Position numbers and translations under genes: made by a program. The notes below the pieces were generated by a model. That model saw only the letters and a program-made list of their open reading frames with translations. It had not been told where the DNA came from and searched no databases. From positions 1-45,726 of the forward strand of contig DATEQM010000176.1 of NCBI GenBank assembly GCA_035272605.1: 45,726 bases of DNA. Direction: 5' to 3'. Shown in pieces: positions 26,140-34,210 of this stretch; positions within the stretch are counted from its first letter, which is position 1; the number at the start of each line of letters is the position of its first letter. Source of the DNA: JOPF136 sp035272605. Its GTDB lineage: Bacteria; Acidobacteriota; Terriglobia; Acidiferrales; UBA7541.

Positions 26140-27906
26140 TCAGCTTGGGGTCTCGGCAGAGAGCGCTTTGCGCAATTCCTGCTTGCGGCCCATGAGTTCG
26201 CGCAATTCCTCCGCTGCCGGGCCGGCTTCGATGCGGCGCTGGAGGTCGGCGAGTTCAGTTTCCAAGTGCACGCGGCGGAGGGCCACGAGGCAGCTCGAGG
26301 CTTCGTCCCAGGTGGGCTCCGCGGCGGACTCGAACAGGATGTCGTAGAGCAGGCGTCGCTCAGGAGGCTCGAGCGACTCGCTGAGCGCGACCGGGTCGGG
26401 CCGGTTGCCTGCGGCGCACGCTTCGATCAACGCGTCGAAGAGTTTTTCCGTGCCCAGGCCGCGATGCACGCCGGCCTCGCGCAGCTCCTCGGCGAGGCGC
26501 TGTCGGAAGCCTTCGCCCTCGGCCAGCAACTGGATCAGGCGGCGCTCGGCGGGCTTTGCCGCGTGCGGCGCCAGCTCGGGGCGCATCTTTGCTTCGCTGC
26601 GGCGCTCGGCTGCGGCGCGGCGCAGAGTCTCGCGCAGCATGGGTTCGTCAATCTTGACGCGCTGCGCCACGCGCGAGGCCCATTCGGAGCGCAGCAGGCG
26701 GTCCGGCAGCTTTTGCAGGTAGGGCAGCAGGAAATTGACGGCGCGAAGTTTGCCCTCCGCCGTGTTCACGTCCGCACCGGCCGCCGAGAGCGCGCGTTCG
26801 ATCAGGTGATCGAGGAACGGCGGCGCCTCGGCCAGCAGCTTGGTGTACGCTTCCACGCCCTGCTCGCGGATGAATTTGTCGGGATCGGCGCCGCCCGGCA
26901 GGCGCAGCACGCGCGCGTCGAAGCCCTGCTCGAGCAGCAGTGTGAGCGAGCGCTCGGTGGCGGCCTGGCCGGCGGTGTCGGGGTCGTAGTTCATCACCAC
27001 GCGGCGGGTGAAGCGGCCCAGCAGGCGAAGCTGCATCTCCGTGAGGCTGGTGCCGCAGCTCGCCACCACGTTTCCCACGCCGGCGCGGGCCACGGCGATC
27101 GCGTCCATATAGCCTTCCACCATCACCGCAAATTCTCGCTGGCGGATGGATTCCTTGGCGCGGTCGAAGTGGTAGAGCACGGCGCTCTTCGTGTAGATGG
27201 GCGTTTCGGGCGAGTTCATGTACTTGGGCTGCTCGTCGCCGAGCGTGCGGCCGCCGAATGCCACTACGCGGCCCGATTCGTTCGAGATCGGAAACATGAC
27301 GCGGCGGCGAAAGCGGTCGTAGAGCCTGCCGGAGGCGTCGCGCGAAACGAGGCCGGAAGCCTCGACCAGATTTTCCGAATATTTTCCGCGCGCGTGGCGC
27401 AGGAGCACGTCACCACCCGACGGGGCGTAGCCCAGGCCGAAGCGTTCCATCGCGGCGCGGTCCAGGCCGCGGTCTTCGAGATACCCGAGCGCCACGCCGC
27501 CTTCCGGGCTGCCCCGGAGCTGCCGTTGGAAAAACTCCGCGGCGTCGTGGTGCAGTTCGAGCAGGAGCTTCCGCTGGCTGGTCTCGCGGCGCTCGGCCGG
27601 AGTGCGCGGCCGCCGCTGCGGGACAGAAATGCCGCACTTCTCCGCCACCGCGCGCACGGCGTCGAGGAATTCGAGTTTTTCGAATTCCATGAGGAATTTG
27701 AACACGTCGCCGCCCACGCCGCAGCCGAAGCAGTGGTAGATCTGCTTCACCGGGTGGACGGCAAACGACGGCGATTTCTCGTTGTGGAAAGGGCACAGCC
27801 CCATGAAGTTCTGCCCGGCCTTCTTCAGGCGGACGTATTCGCCGATCACGCGGACGATGTCCGCCTGCTGCTTGACGCGATCCGCGAATGTGCCCGATTC
27901 CGTCAT
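26140..27906 (-). CDS. dnaG: DNA primase DnaG
   Basis: A 588-residue primase that makes RNA primers for replication. The N-terminal zinc ribbon has Cys38, His41, Cys59 and Cys62 (GLCPFHNEKSPSFAVHP, then YHCFGCGVGG). The core domain and TOPRIM fold follow, including VMVEGYMDAIAVARAG at about 250-270 and the DPDTAG metal site. The C-terminal helicase-binding region is present and normal in length. AGGAA lies about 7 bases before the ATG at 27906. The upstream PIN-toxin gene ends only 15 bases earlier. Confidence 0.96.
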   Translation of the reverse strand: MTESGTFADRVKQQADIVRVIGEYVRLKKAGQNFMGLCPFHNEKSPSFAVHPVKQIYHCFGCGVGGDVFKFLMEFEKLEFLDAVRAVAEKCGISVPQRRPRTPAERRETSQRKLLLELHHDAAEFFQRQLRGSPEGGVALGYLEDRGLDRAAMERFGLGYAPSGGDVLLRHARGKYSENLVEASGLVSRDASGRLYDRFRRRVMFPISNESGRVVAFGGRTLGDEQPKYMNSPETPIYTKSAVLYHFDRAKESIRQREFAVMVEGYMDAIAVARAGVGNVVASCGTSLTEMQLRLLGRFTRRVVMNYDPDTAGQAATERSLTLLLEQGFDARVLRLPGGADPDKFIREQGVEAYTKLLAEAPPFLDHLIERALSAAGADVNTAEGKLRAVNFLLPYLQKLPDRLLRSEWASRVAQRVKIDEPMLRETLRRAAAERRSEAKMRPELAPHAAKPAERRLIQLLAEGEGFRQRLAEELREAGVHRGLGTEKLFDALIEACAAGNRPDPVALSESLEPPERRLLYDILFESAAEPTWDEASSCLVALRRVHLETELADLQRRIEAGPAAEELRELMGRKQELRKALSAETPS

Positions 27907-27921
27907 GAAAAGGTTCCTGTT

Positions 27922-28350
27922 TCACGCTTCGGGGTAAAGCCGAAAGCCCAGCCCGGCCTGGGAGAAATGTGTGTCGGCCGTGAGTACGTCGGAGATGTGG
28001 AGTTCCTGCATAATGGCCATGCTGGTCAGATCGGTGAACGAAATTGCCGGTTTGTCCCGGAAACGGCGGCGCAGTTCCAACGCCCGGCGGAAACGAGTCT
28101 CCGTCACTTTTTCAATTGTGAGGAAGCGGCTGTCCGCCCCGGCCAGGAGCCCCTCGACGAAAAGCCAGGCCTGCTCCAAGGGTCGCCGGCCAAACAGGTT
28201 GGTAAACAACTCATCCAGAACGTAGTCCGAGGTGACCACTCGATGTCGGACGCGCATCCGGTCCTCGAGATGCCGGGCCGCGGGCGTGTGAAGCCTTTCG
28301 GACCGGTCGTGCACGGCAATCCAGCCCCAGGTGTCCACGAAGAGTTTCAA
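27922..28350 (-). CDS. PIN-domain toxin (VapC-like ribonuclease)
   Basis: A 142-residue PIN-domain nuclease. The acidic site is Asp6 (FVDTWGW), Glu47 (YVLDELFT), Asp107 (SFTDLTSMAI) and Asp126 (LTADTHFS), a complete four-acid set. VapC toxins cut tRNA or rRNA. It overlaps the preceding gene by 4 bases (ATGA), the usual antitoxin-toxin layout, and ends 15 bases before dnaG on the same strand. Expression of the toxin and of primase may therefore be linked. Confidence 0.87.
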   Translation of the reverse strand: MKLFVDTWGWIAVHDRSERLHTPAARHLEDRMRVRHRVVTSDYVLDELFTNLFGRRPLEQAWLFVEGLLAGADSRFLTIEKVTETRFRRALELRRRFRDKPAISFTDLTSMAIMQELHISDVLTADTHFSQAGLGFRLYPEA

Positions 28351-28748
28351 TCTTTGCGGTCCCCGTAGAGGTATTCGTCGATACCTTCGGTCAGGTGGCC
28401 GTCATTAAAGAGGCCGATTACCTTGAGAAATGGATTTTCAGCCACGCCATCTGCTGCGCCGGAATGCTCCTCCTGCCACCGAAGGAGGATGCCGAGCAAA
28501 CGGGTCAGCGTGTCCTCCGCGAAGACCTTCTTCTGCACTGCGTCCTCAAACAGCCGCGCGAACGCACTCTCGGAGAGCACCAGGTGCACGCGGTTGTGAT
28601 GGCCATTGCGATTCTTGCAGAAGCGCAAGGCCTCAAACGTCTCTCCATTCTGGGCGAACAGGTTGCGTTCGATGCGTCCCGTGTCTCCACCTCGCCCCAA
28701 GTCCACCTGACTGACGGCTAAGTGTTTGATTGTAGACATCTTGGCCAC
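28347..28748 (-). CDS. Probable antitoxin partner of the PIN toxin, unrecognised family
   Basis: A 133-residue protein with no AbrB, Phd, MazE or ribbon-helix-helix motif that I can recognise. It contains RFCKNRNGHHNRVHLVLSES, an amphipathic helix rich in Leu/Arg (TLTRLLGILLRWQEEH) and the tail VIGLFNDGHLTEGIDEYLYG, which resembles the toxin-binding ends of VapB-type antitoxins. The GTG start at 28748 has AAGGAG 6 bases upstream; ATG 28739 is the alternative. Position, overlap with the PIN gene and the palindromic operator support the antitoxin role. Confidence 0.65.
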   Translation of the reverse strand: MAKMSTIKHLAVSQVDLGRGGDTGRIERNLFAQNGETFEALRFCKNRNGHHNRVHLVLSESAFARLFEDAVQKKVFAEDTLTRLLGILLRWQEEHSGAADGVAENPFLKVIGLFNDGHLTEGIDEYLYGDRKD

Positions 28749-28773
28749 AATATGCTCCTTAAGAACACTACTG

Positions 28774-28794
28774 GAATCTAGTAGATTCTACTAG
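28774..28794. promoter_or_regulatory. Putative operator: interlocked palindromes over the -10 element
   Basis: Two perfect 7-base-arm inverted repeats overlap: GAATCTA-G-TAGATTC (28774-28788) and CTAGTAG-ATT-CTACTAG (28778-28794). They cover the minus-strand -10 (28785-28790). This is the arrangement expected for autorepression by an antitoxin-toxin complex. Confidence 0.62.
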
Positions 28795-28812
28795 CTTCCA
28801 AGTGCGAGTCAA
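28785..28812 (-). promoter_or_regulatory. Putative promoter of the PIN-toxin module
   Basis: Minus-strand TTGACT (28812-28807) and TAGAAT (28790-28785) are 16 bases apart. The -35 overlaps the mutS2 stop codon (28809-28811). The leader to the GTG at 28748 would be about 30 bases, including AAGGAG. Confidence 0.6.
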
Positions 28813-31235
28813 GCCCTCAAATCCACGAGCGTGATCGCGTCGCCGCCGCGCTCCGGCACTTCGGCAGTGGTGGCTTTCACGTGGGGGTGCGTGGCCAGAA
28901 ATCCTGCGAGGCCGCGGCGCAGGGCGCCGGTGCCGTGGCCGTGGATGATGCGCACGCGGGGCTTTCCGGCGAGCGCGGCCTCGTCCAGGAATTTGTCCAC
29001 GCGCTCGGTGGCCTCTTCCACGGTGCAGCCGATCACGTTGATTTCTTCCGGCGTGTCCGCCTGCTCCCCATGCGTGAGGACGCGGATGCCGGGCCGCGCT
29101 GCAGCCGCGGCTTTGGAGGACTGTGCGCCGCCGGATGCCTCGCCGACCACGGCCAGAATGTCGTCGCGCTTTATTTTCATGCGCAGCGGGCCGGCTTCCA
29201 CCTGCGCTCCCCGGTCGTCGAGGTGACGCAGCACGACGGGCTGGGGCAGGCCGCGGACGCGGAGGCGCGCACCCGGCACGAGTTGATCGGCGGCGACGGG
29301 TTGCGGGCCGCTCGCGGCGACGCCCAGGTCCTGCTGCGCATCCGCCAGGTGCGAGACCACGGCGCTATCCGCGTCCTCCCGCGCCTCGCTGCGCGCCTTC
29401 TGACTCTGCCGGCGCGCCCCTTTTTCGATCTGCGTGCGTAATTCGCGGTCGTGGATGCCTTCCAGCACGCGCGCCATCTGCGCCTCGTAACGCTTGACGG
29501 CCACTTCGAGCTGCGCTTCCAGTTCAGCGATGCGGCGGCGCTGGCGTTCCGTCCATTCCGTGCGCAGCGCCTTGCGTTCAGCTTCGAGCCGTTCAATTTC
29601 GGCCGTCACCTGGCGTTTCATCCGGTCGAGCTCGTCGCGGCTCTCGTGGAGATAGGCGATCAGCGCGCCCGCCTCGCGGGATTCGGGCGTCAGCTCGCGC
29701 TCGGCACGCTCCAGCGCGCGTTCCGGCAGCCCCAGCCGCCGCGCGATGGCGATGCCGCTCGAAACGCCGGGCACGCCCAGGAGCAGCCGGTAGGTGGGCC
29801 GCAGGTTTTTCCCGTCGAATTCGACGGCGGCGTTCACCACGCCCGGCGTGGTGGAGGCGTAAGCCTTGAGCCGGTCGTGATGCGTGGTGGCGAGCGTCAG
29901 GCAGCCGCGCGCGCGGAATTCCTCGAGCAGCGCAATGGCCAGCGCCGAGCCTTCTTCCGGCGCCGTGCCCGTGCCCATCTCGTCCACGAGCACGAGCGAA
30001 CGCGGAGTGGCCGCTTCCAGCATCCCGCGCAGGTTGAGCATGTGCGCCGAAAACGTAGAGAGATCCGCGGCGATGGACTGCTCGTCACCGATGTCGGCCA
30101 GCACGCGATCCACGAGGGGCAGTTCGGCGAGCTCCGCGGCCACCGGGATGCCGCATTGAGCCGAGAGCACGGCGAGGCCGACCGTTTTCAGGGCAACGGT
30201 TTTTCCGCCGGTATTCGGCCCGCTGATCAGCAGCACGGTCGACGCGCCACCCAACTCCAGCGACATGGGCACGATGGCGCGGCCTTCGCCGGCCTGCCTC
30301 AGGCGGGCTTCCAGCACAGGATGGCGCGCGGCCTCCAGCGCCAGCCGCGCCTCCGCCGAAAATACCGGGACCGCGCAGCCGAATTCCCGAGAGAAGCGCG
30401 CGCGGGCAAAAACGGAATCGAGCTGGGCGATGGTCGCGGCCGCAGCTTCGAGCTGCGGGAACGCCTGGCGCAGCCGTTCGGTCAGCTCTTCCAGAATGCG
30501 CGCGATTTCCGCCGCCTCGTCTTCAGCCAGTTGCACGAGCTGGTTGTTCGCTTCGAGCGTTTCCAGCGGCTCGATGAACACGGTCTGTCCCGTGCCGCTG
30601 GCCCCGTGCATTACCCCGGGTACGCTGCGGCGGTCGGCCGCGCGCACGGGGATGACATAACGGTCGTTGCGCAACGTGACGTAATCTTCGCCCGGCTCCT
30701 CGCCCCGTGCGCGCAGGATGCGCCGGAGCTGTTCCTGGATTTTTTCCCGCGCTTTCGTCTGCGCCGACCGGATGCGGCGCAACTCGGGCGAGGCATCGTC
30801 ACTCAACTCGCCGTTGGGAAGAATGGCGCGGCGCACGGCGGCGGCGAGCCAGCCCAGATCGGGCAGGGTCGCAGCGCGCCCCGCCAGCCGTGGATACTTT
30901 TCGCTCTCGTGCCGCAGGGTGGCCTTCAAATCGGCCGCGGTGTCCGCGAGCGACGCGGAATCGAGCAGCTCGGCGGGAGTCAGCACGTTCACGCGCACAG
31001 ACAGCCGCTCGAGCCAGGGCCCGGGATCCGCCAGCGAGCCGAATCCCAAATCGCGGCCCGCGCGCAGCCAGGCCGCCGCCTCGGAGATGGAGGCGAATGC
31101 GCCGTCGAGCGTCACGCGATCCTCGGTGAACGCCAGCGCTTCTACTGCCCGCCGTCCGGGCAAACAGGTGGTGTGCCCCAGCAGGATTTCCCGCAGGCGG
31201 GCGAATTCGAGGATGTCTTCTGCAGGGCGCGACAC
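28809..31235 (-). CDS. mutS2: Endonuclease MutS2
   Basis: An 808-residue MutS2, a MutS-family ATPase that suppresses recombination and, in some bacteria, rescues stalled ribosomes. The core helical domain is followed by the ATPase with Walker A GPNTGGKT at 339-346, the Walker B region LVLVDEMGTGTAPEEG and the LATTHHDRLKAYA segment. A long coiled coil follows (about 545-630), then a KOW-like segment and the C-terminal Smr nuclease domain with IHGHGTGALRRGL. The mismatch-recognition domain of MutS1 is absent, as expected. It is upstream of the PIN module and dnaG. Confidence 0.95.
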   Translation of the reverse strand: MSRPAEDILEFARLREILLGHTTCLPGRRAVEALAFTEDRVTLDGAFASISEAAAWLRAGRDLGFGSLADPGPWLERLSVRVNVLTPAELLDSASLADTAADLKATLRHESEKYPRLAGRAATLPDLGWLAAAVRRAILPNGELSDDASPELRRIRSAQTKAREKIQEQLRRILRARGEEPGEDYVTLRNDRYVIPVRAADRRSVPGVMHGASGTGQTVFIEPLETLEANNQLVQLAEDEAAEIARILEELTERLRQAFPQLEAAAATIAQLDSVFARARFSREFGCAVPVFSAEARLALEAARHPVLEARLRQAGEGRAIVPMSLELGGASTVLLISGPNTGGKTVALKTVGLAVLSAQCGIPVAAELAELPLVDRVLADIGDEQSIAADLSTFSAHMLNLRGMLEAATPRSLVLVDEMGTGTAPEEGSALAIALLEEFRARGCLTLATTHHDRLKAYASTTPGVVNAAVEFDGKNLRPTYRLLLGVPGVSSGIAIARRLGLPERALERAERELTPESREAGALIAYLHESRDELDRMKRQVTAEIERLEAERKALRTEWTERQRRRIAELEAQLEVAVKRYEAQMARVLEGIHDRELRTQIEKGARRQSQKARSEAREDADSAVVSHLADAQQDLGVAASGPQPVAADQLVPGARLRVRGLPQPVVLRHLDDRGAQVEAGPLRMKIKRDDILAVVGEASGGAQSSKAAAAARPGIRVLTHGEQADTPEEINVIGCTVEEATERVDKFLDEAALAGKPRVRIIHGHGTGALRRGLAGFLATHPHVKATTAEVPERGGDAITLVDLRA

Positions 31236-31335
31236 GCGGTCCCCCGGGCTTCAAGATGTCACGGCGGGAGCCGGGAGCGCAACCGCACGCGAGGATGGCG
31301 GACCGCAACTCTCGCCCGGGGCAGGCAACTCCGGA

Positions 31336-31893
31336 TCAGCGCAGCAGGGCTTGCGCAAGGAATTGCGCGGCGTCGGCAGGCTGCGCGCAGGCGCGGACCA
31401 GCCGGTCATCCGCCTCGCCCCTGCGCGGCTCGGCCGTACGCTCGACCTCGCCGACGCGATCGAGCACCGGCTGCCAGAAGCCGCCAAGAACGGCAAAAGG
31501 TTTGCGCGGCATCACGCGTTTGTTCAGCATCTCCCACACTACGGCAAGCTCCACCAGGGTGCCCGTCCCGCCGCGGCACGCCACGTAACCATCCCCGCGG
31601 CGCACGAGCTCGAACAGGCGCTCCTCCCAGGTGCTCACGCGCACCTCTTCATCCACCCAGCGATTTGTGCGGCTGCGGAAAGACGACGAGGTGACGCCCA
31701 GCGTTCTGCCGCCCGCGTCTTTCGCGCCGCGGCTCACCGCTTCCATGACGCCGCCATAGCCGCCCGAGCAGACCACCAGCCCCGCGCGCGCGAGGGCCGC
31801 GCCGAGTGCGCGGGCTTGCTGGTACCACGCGTCTCCCTCGGCGGGCCGCGAACTGCCGAACACCGTGATCACGTGGATGCGCTGAGCACTCAT
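31336..31893 (-). CDS. LOG-family protein (lysine decarboxylase-like nucleotide hydrolase)
   Basis: A 185-residue protein of the LOG/lysine-decarboxylase-like family, related to cytokinin-nucleotide phosphoribohydrolases. It has VITVFGSSRPAEGDAWY, GLVVCSGGYGGVMEAVSRGA and the nucleotide motif region ACRGGTGTLVELAVVWE. The usual PGGxGTxxE reads RGGTGTLVE here, with Arg for Pro. It is soluble and Rossmann-like. It sits 100 bases upstream of mutS2 on the same strand. Confidence 0.85.
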   Translation of the reverse strand: MSAQRIHVITVFGSSRPAEGDAWYQQARALGAALARAGLVVCSGGYGGVMEAVSRGAKDAGGRTLGVTSSSFRSRTNRWVDEEVRVSTWEERLFELVRRGDGYVACRGGTGTLVELAVVWEMLNKRVMPRKPFAVLGGFWQPVLDRVGEVERTAEPRRGEADDRLVRACAQPADAAQFLAQALLR

Positions 31894-32109
31894 GCTTCAG
31901 AGATTTTCCAAGGAACAACACAGAGTATAGGCCACAGGCAGACGGCGAAGCGATCCGGCGCGGCCTGAGAGGGACGCGCGAGGCCGATGGCCGCTGGCGC
32001 CTGCCGGATGGGCCCCTTGCGACTGGCCATCTCCATTCCACCGCAATTGTGAGAAAATGGCAGACAGCCCACAGCCGAACGAAATCCGGAGATTCCGGGG
32101 GAGGAAGCA

Positions 32110-32805
32110 TTGAAAAAAGCATTTGCCTATTTCATGTGTCTCGTCATGGTCGCGCTGCCTCTTTTCGCCAGCGAGAAAGGAAAGATCGAGGATCGCTTGG
32201 AGGATTGCGGCACGGTGATGAAGGAAATTCTGGGCATGCCGGATACGATCCCCAAGGATCTGTTGGACAAATCGGTGTGCATAATGGTGATCCCCGGCGT
32301 GAAGAAAGGCGCCTTTATCTTCGGCGCGAGCTACGGCCGCGGCGCCATCACCTGCCGTGGTGGCAACGACTTCAACGGCGGCTGGTCCGCTCCCTCGATG
32401 TTCCGGCTGTTTGGCGGAAACGTCGGGTTCCAGATCGGCGGCCAGGCGACCGATTATGTGCTCCTGGTGATGAACGATGGCGGGGTGAAGGCCATCCTGA
32501 AGGGCAAAGTGAAACTCGGCGCGGACGCTTCCGTGGCCCTGGGTCCCGTCGGGCGCACGGCCGACGCCCAGACCAACGGGATGATGCAGGCTGAAGTGCT
32601 GGCCTACTCCCGCGCTCGCGGCGTATTCGCCGGCGTTTCCCTCGAGGGCGCCAACCTGCAAGAGGATCTGGACGCGAACAATGCCATCTACGGGTCTGAA
32701 TACACCGCCATGGATATCGTGAGGCGCGGGAAAGCCCAGCCTACATCGGGCGCCCAGCTGTGGCTCTCGATTCTCAGCAAGACCACACCGAAGCATTCTT
32801 CCTGA
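32110..32805 (+). CDS. SYLF/Ysc84-domain lipid-binding protein
   Basis: A 231-residue exported protein. The TTG start at 32110 has an AGGAAG site upstream and leads a signal peptide (KKAFAYFMCLVMVALPLFAS). The SYLF domain then follows with ILGMPDTIPKDLLDKSVCIM, the VKKGAFIFGASYGRGAITCR region and GGNVGFQIGGQATDYVLLVM; this matches Ysc84-like lipid-binding proteins. SYLF proteins bind phosphoinositides or other lipids in eukaryotes; in bacteria the role is unknown, likely envelope-associated. Confidence 0.9.
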   Translation: MKKAFAYFMCLVMVALPLFASEKGKIEDRLEDCGTVMKEILGMPDTIPKDLLDKSVCIMVIPGVKKGAFIFGASYGRGAITCRGGNDFNGGWSAPSMFRLFGGNVGFQIGGQATDYVLLVMNDGGVKAILKGKVKLGADASVALGPVGRTADAQTNGMMQAEVLAYSRARGVFAGVSLEGANLQEDLDANNAIYGSEYTAMDIVRRGKAQPTSGAQLWLSILSKTTPKHSS

Positions 32806-32869
32806 GCGGAGGCATAGCCAGGCGCCGCGGCGGGCGGGAGCGGGGCCGCGAGACCCGCAGCAAAAATCA

Positions 32870-33511
32870 ATGACCTGCCCGATCTGCGAACGGCGCAAAC
32901 CCGCGCGTTTCTGTCCCGCGCGCGGTGACACCATTTGCTCGATTTGCTGCGGCACGGAGCGTGAGGTGACGCTGGACTGCCCGCACGACTGCATTTACCT
33001 GATCCGTGCCCGCCAGCAGGAGGAAGAGCACCGCAAGCCGCCTCCTCCCGCGGAAATGCCGTTTCCCGAGGTCGAGCTTCCCACGGGCGTGCTGGACGTG
33101 AACCGCCCGCTGCTGACGGCGATGGCCACGGCCATCCTCGCGCTGGCCGACGAGACGCCCGGGCTCTCCGATGCCGACGTGGCCGCGGCGCTCCGGCCCC
33201 TGGGCGAGGCCTACCGCACGCTGACCTCGGGGCTGTACTACGAAAAGCCGCCGGAGGGCGGCCCGGCGCGCGAACTTTACGGCCGCCTGCGCGAGGCCGC
33301 GCAGGCGCTGCGGAAAGAACAGCTCGCTCGCGCCGCGCTTCCCGTAGTCAAAGATAGCGACGCGCTCTACATCACTGTTTTTCTGGCGCGGGTCCTTCGT
33401 GCCCGCTCCAATGGGCGCCCGCGCTGCCGCGCCTTCCTCGATTTTCTCCGCGCGCAGTTTCCCGTGGCGGCGCCGGCGGAGCGCGAAGCGCCGCGCATCA
33501 TCGTGCCCTGA
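32870..33511 (+). CDS. Conserved hypothetical protein with Cys-rich N-terminal zinc-binding region
   Basis: I do not recognise this 213-residue protein as a whole. The first 41 residues contain eight Cys (3, 6, 15, 23, 26, 27, 37, 41), arranged like two zinc ribbons with CCGTEREVTLDCPHDC. A Pro-rich linker (about 53-62) follows, then a helical domain with LADETPGLSDADVAAALRPL and AALPVVKDSDALYITVFLAR. Small zinc proteins of this type are common in Acidobacteria but unassigned. It follows the SYLF gene by 64 bases on the same strand and may share its transcript. Confidence 0.7.
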   Translation: MTCPICERRKPARFCPARGDTICSICCGTEREVTLDCPHDCIYLIRARQQEEEHRKPPPPAEMPFPEVELPTGVLDVNRPLLTAMATAILALADETPGLSDADVAAALRPLGEAYRTLTSGLYYEKPPEGGPARELYGRLREAAQALRKEQLARAALPVVKDSDALYITVFLARVLRARSNGRPRCRAFLDFLRAQFPVAAPAEREAPRIIVP

Positions 33512-33769
33512 GAGACTCACTGTTTCGTGCCGGGCTGACTTATTCAACGCGTGTGTCGAAATTCAAAAACACTCCACCTCTCGCGGACGGGTCGCCCGGC
33601 CTTGGTGCAACAAATTGCTAAGGCCTCAGAATTCCTGTTCTTCGTTGTGTGCGTGGTGAATACTCTGGTCCGACAGACTGGAAAGACCCCCCAGAGGGCG
33701 GCTGGAAGAACACTTAAATATCCGGCGAAAGCTGACGTCACCTTAAGGCATGGCGATCTTAATTTGATT

Positions 33770-34210
33770 CTAGGCTTGTGTCGAAGGCGAAGCCAAACGG
33801 AAGGCTTTATCGGCCCTGGACGCTCGCTTCGCTTTGTTCACACCATCTGATAGCTCACCGATGAGATAACAAATGGGATCAACCCTTAAGGCGTGGGTCG
33901 CAAGCTTTCCGCCCACGATAGGGAACACCTTCCAATGTCCGTGACCGAAGGAAAACTCCCCAGCCAAGGAATCCCTGAGCCACAGGGCGCCACGGCGCTC
34001 CTCCGATGGGCTGAGAGTGACCCGGCCGAACATTCTTCCGGCTTGATCCAGGATCGTGAGGACCAAACCGTCCTTTTCAACGATATACCTGCCCACATTT
34101 AATTTCAGGCGCTCACCACTAAGAAGCAAGCTCCTCGCCGCCTCGCCCTTCTTAGTACCCAACTTTTCTCCCAAGATTGGCTCTCCTCTCTTGCAGGATA
34201 CCATCGGCAA
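33770..34210 (-). CDS. Hypothetical protein in lower-GC insertion
   Basis: An open frame of up to 146 residues of unknown function, with uncertain start. Its start region overlaps the 3' end of the HAD gene by 59 bases and no ribosome site is seen; starts further inside are possible. The body has SGERLKLNVGRYIVEKDGLV, ILDQAGRMFGRVTLSP and WKVFPIVGGKLATHALRVDP, a beta-rich pattern. Base composition is lower in GC than the flanks, like the HAD gene, which supports a shared origin. Confidence 0.45.
   Translation of the reverse strand: MPMVSCKRGEPILGEKLGTKKGEAARSLLLSGERLKLNVGRYIVEKDGLVLTILDQAGRMFGRVTLSPSEERRGALWLRDSLAGEFSFGHGHWKVFPIVGGKLATHALRVDPICYLIGELSDGVNKAKRASRADKAFRLASPSTQA

Noticed and set aside
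33551..33850. Small plus-strand open frame beside the lower-GC insertion
   Set aside because: No ribosome site or recognisable motif, and it crosses the predicted end of the insertion.
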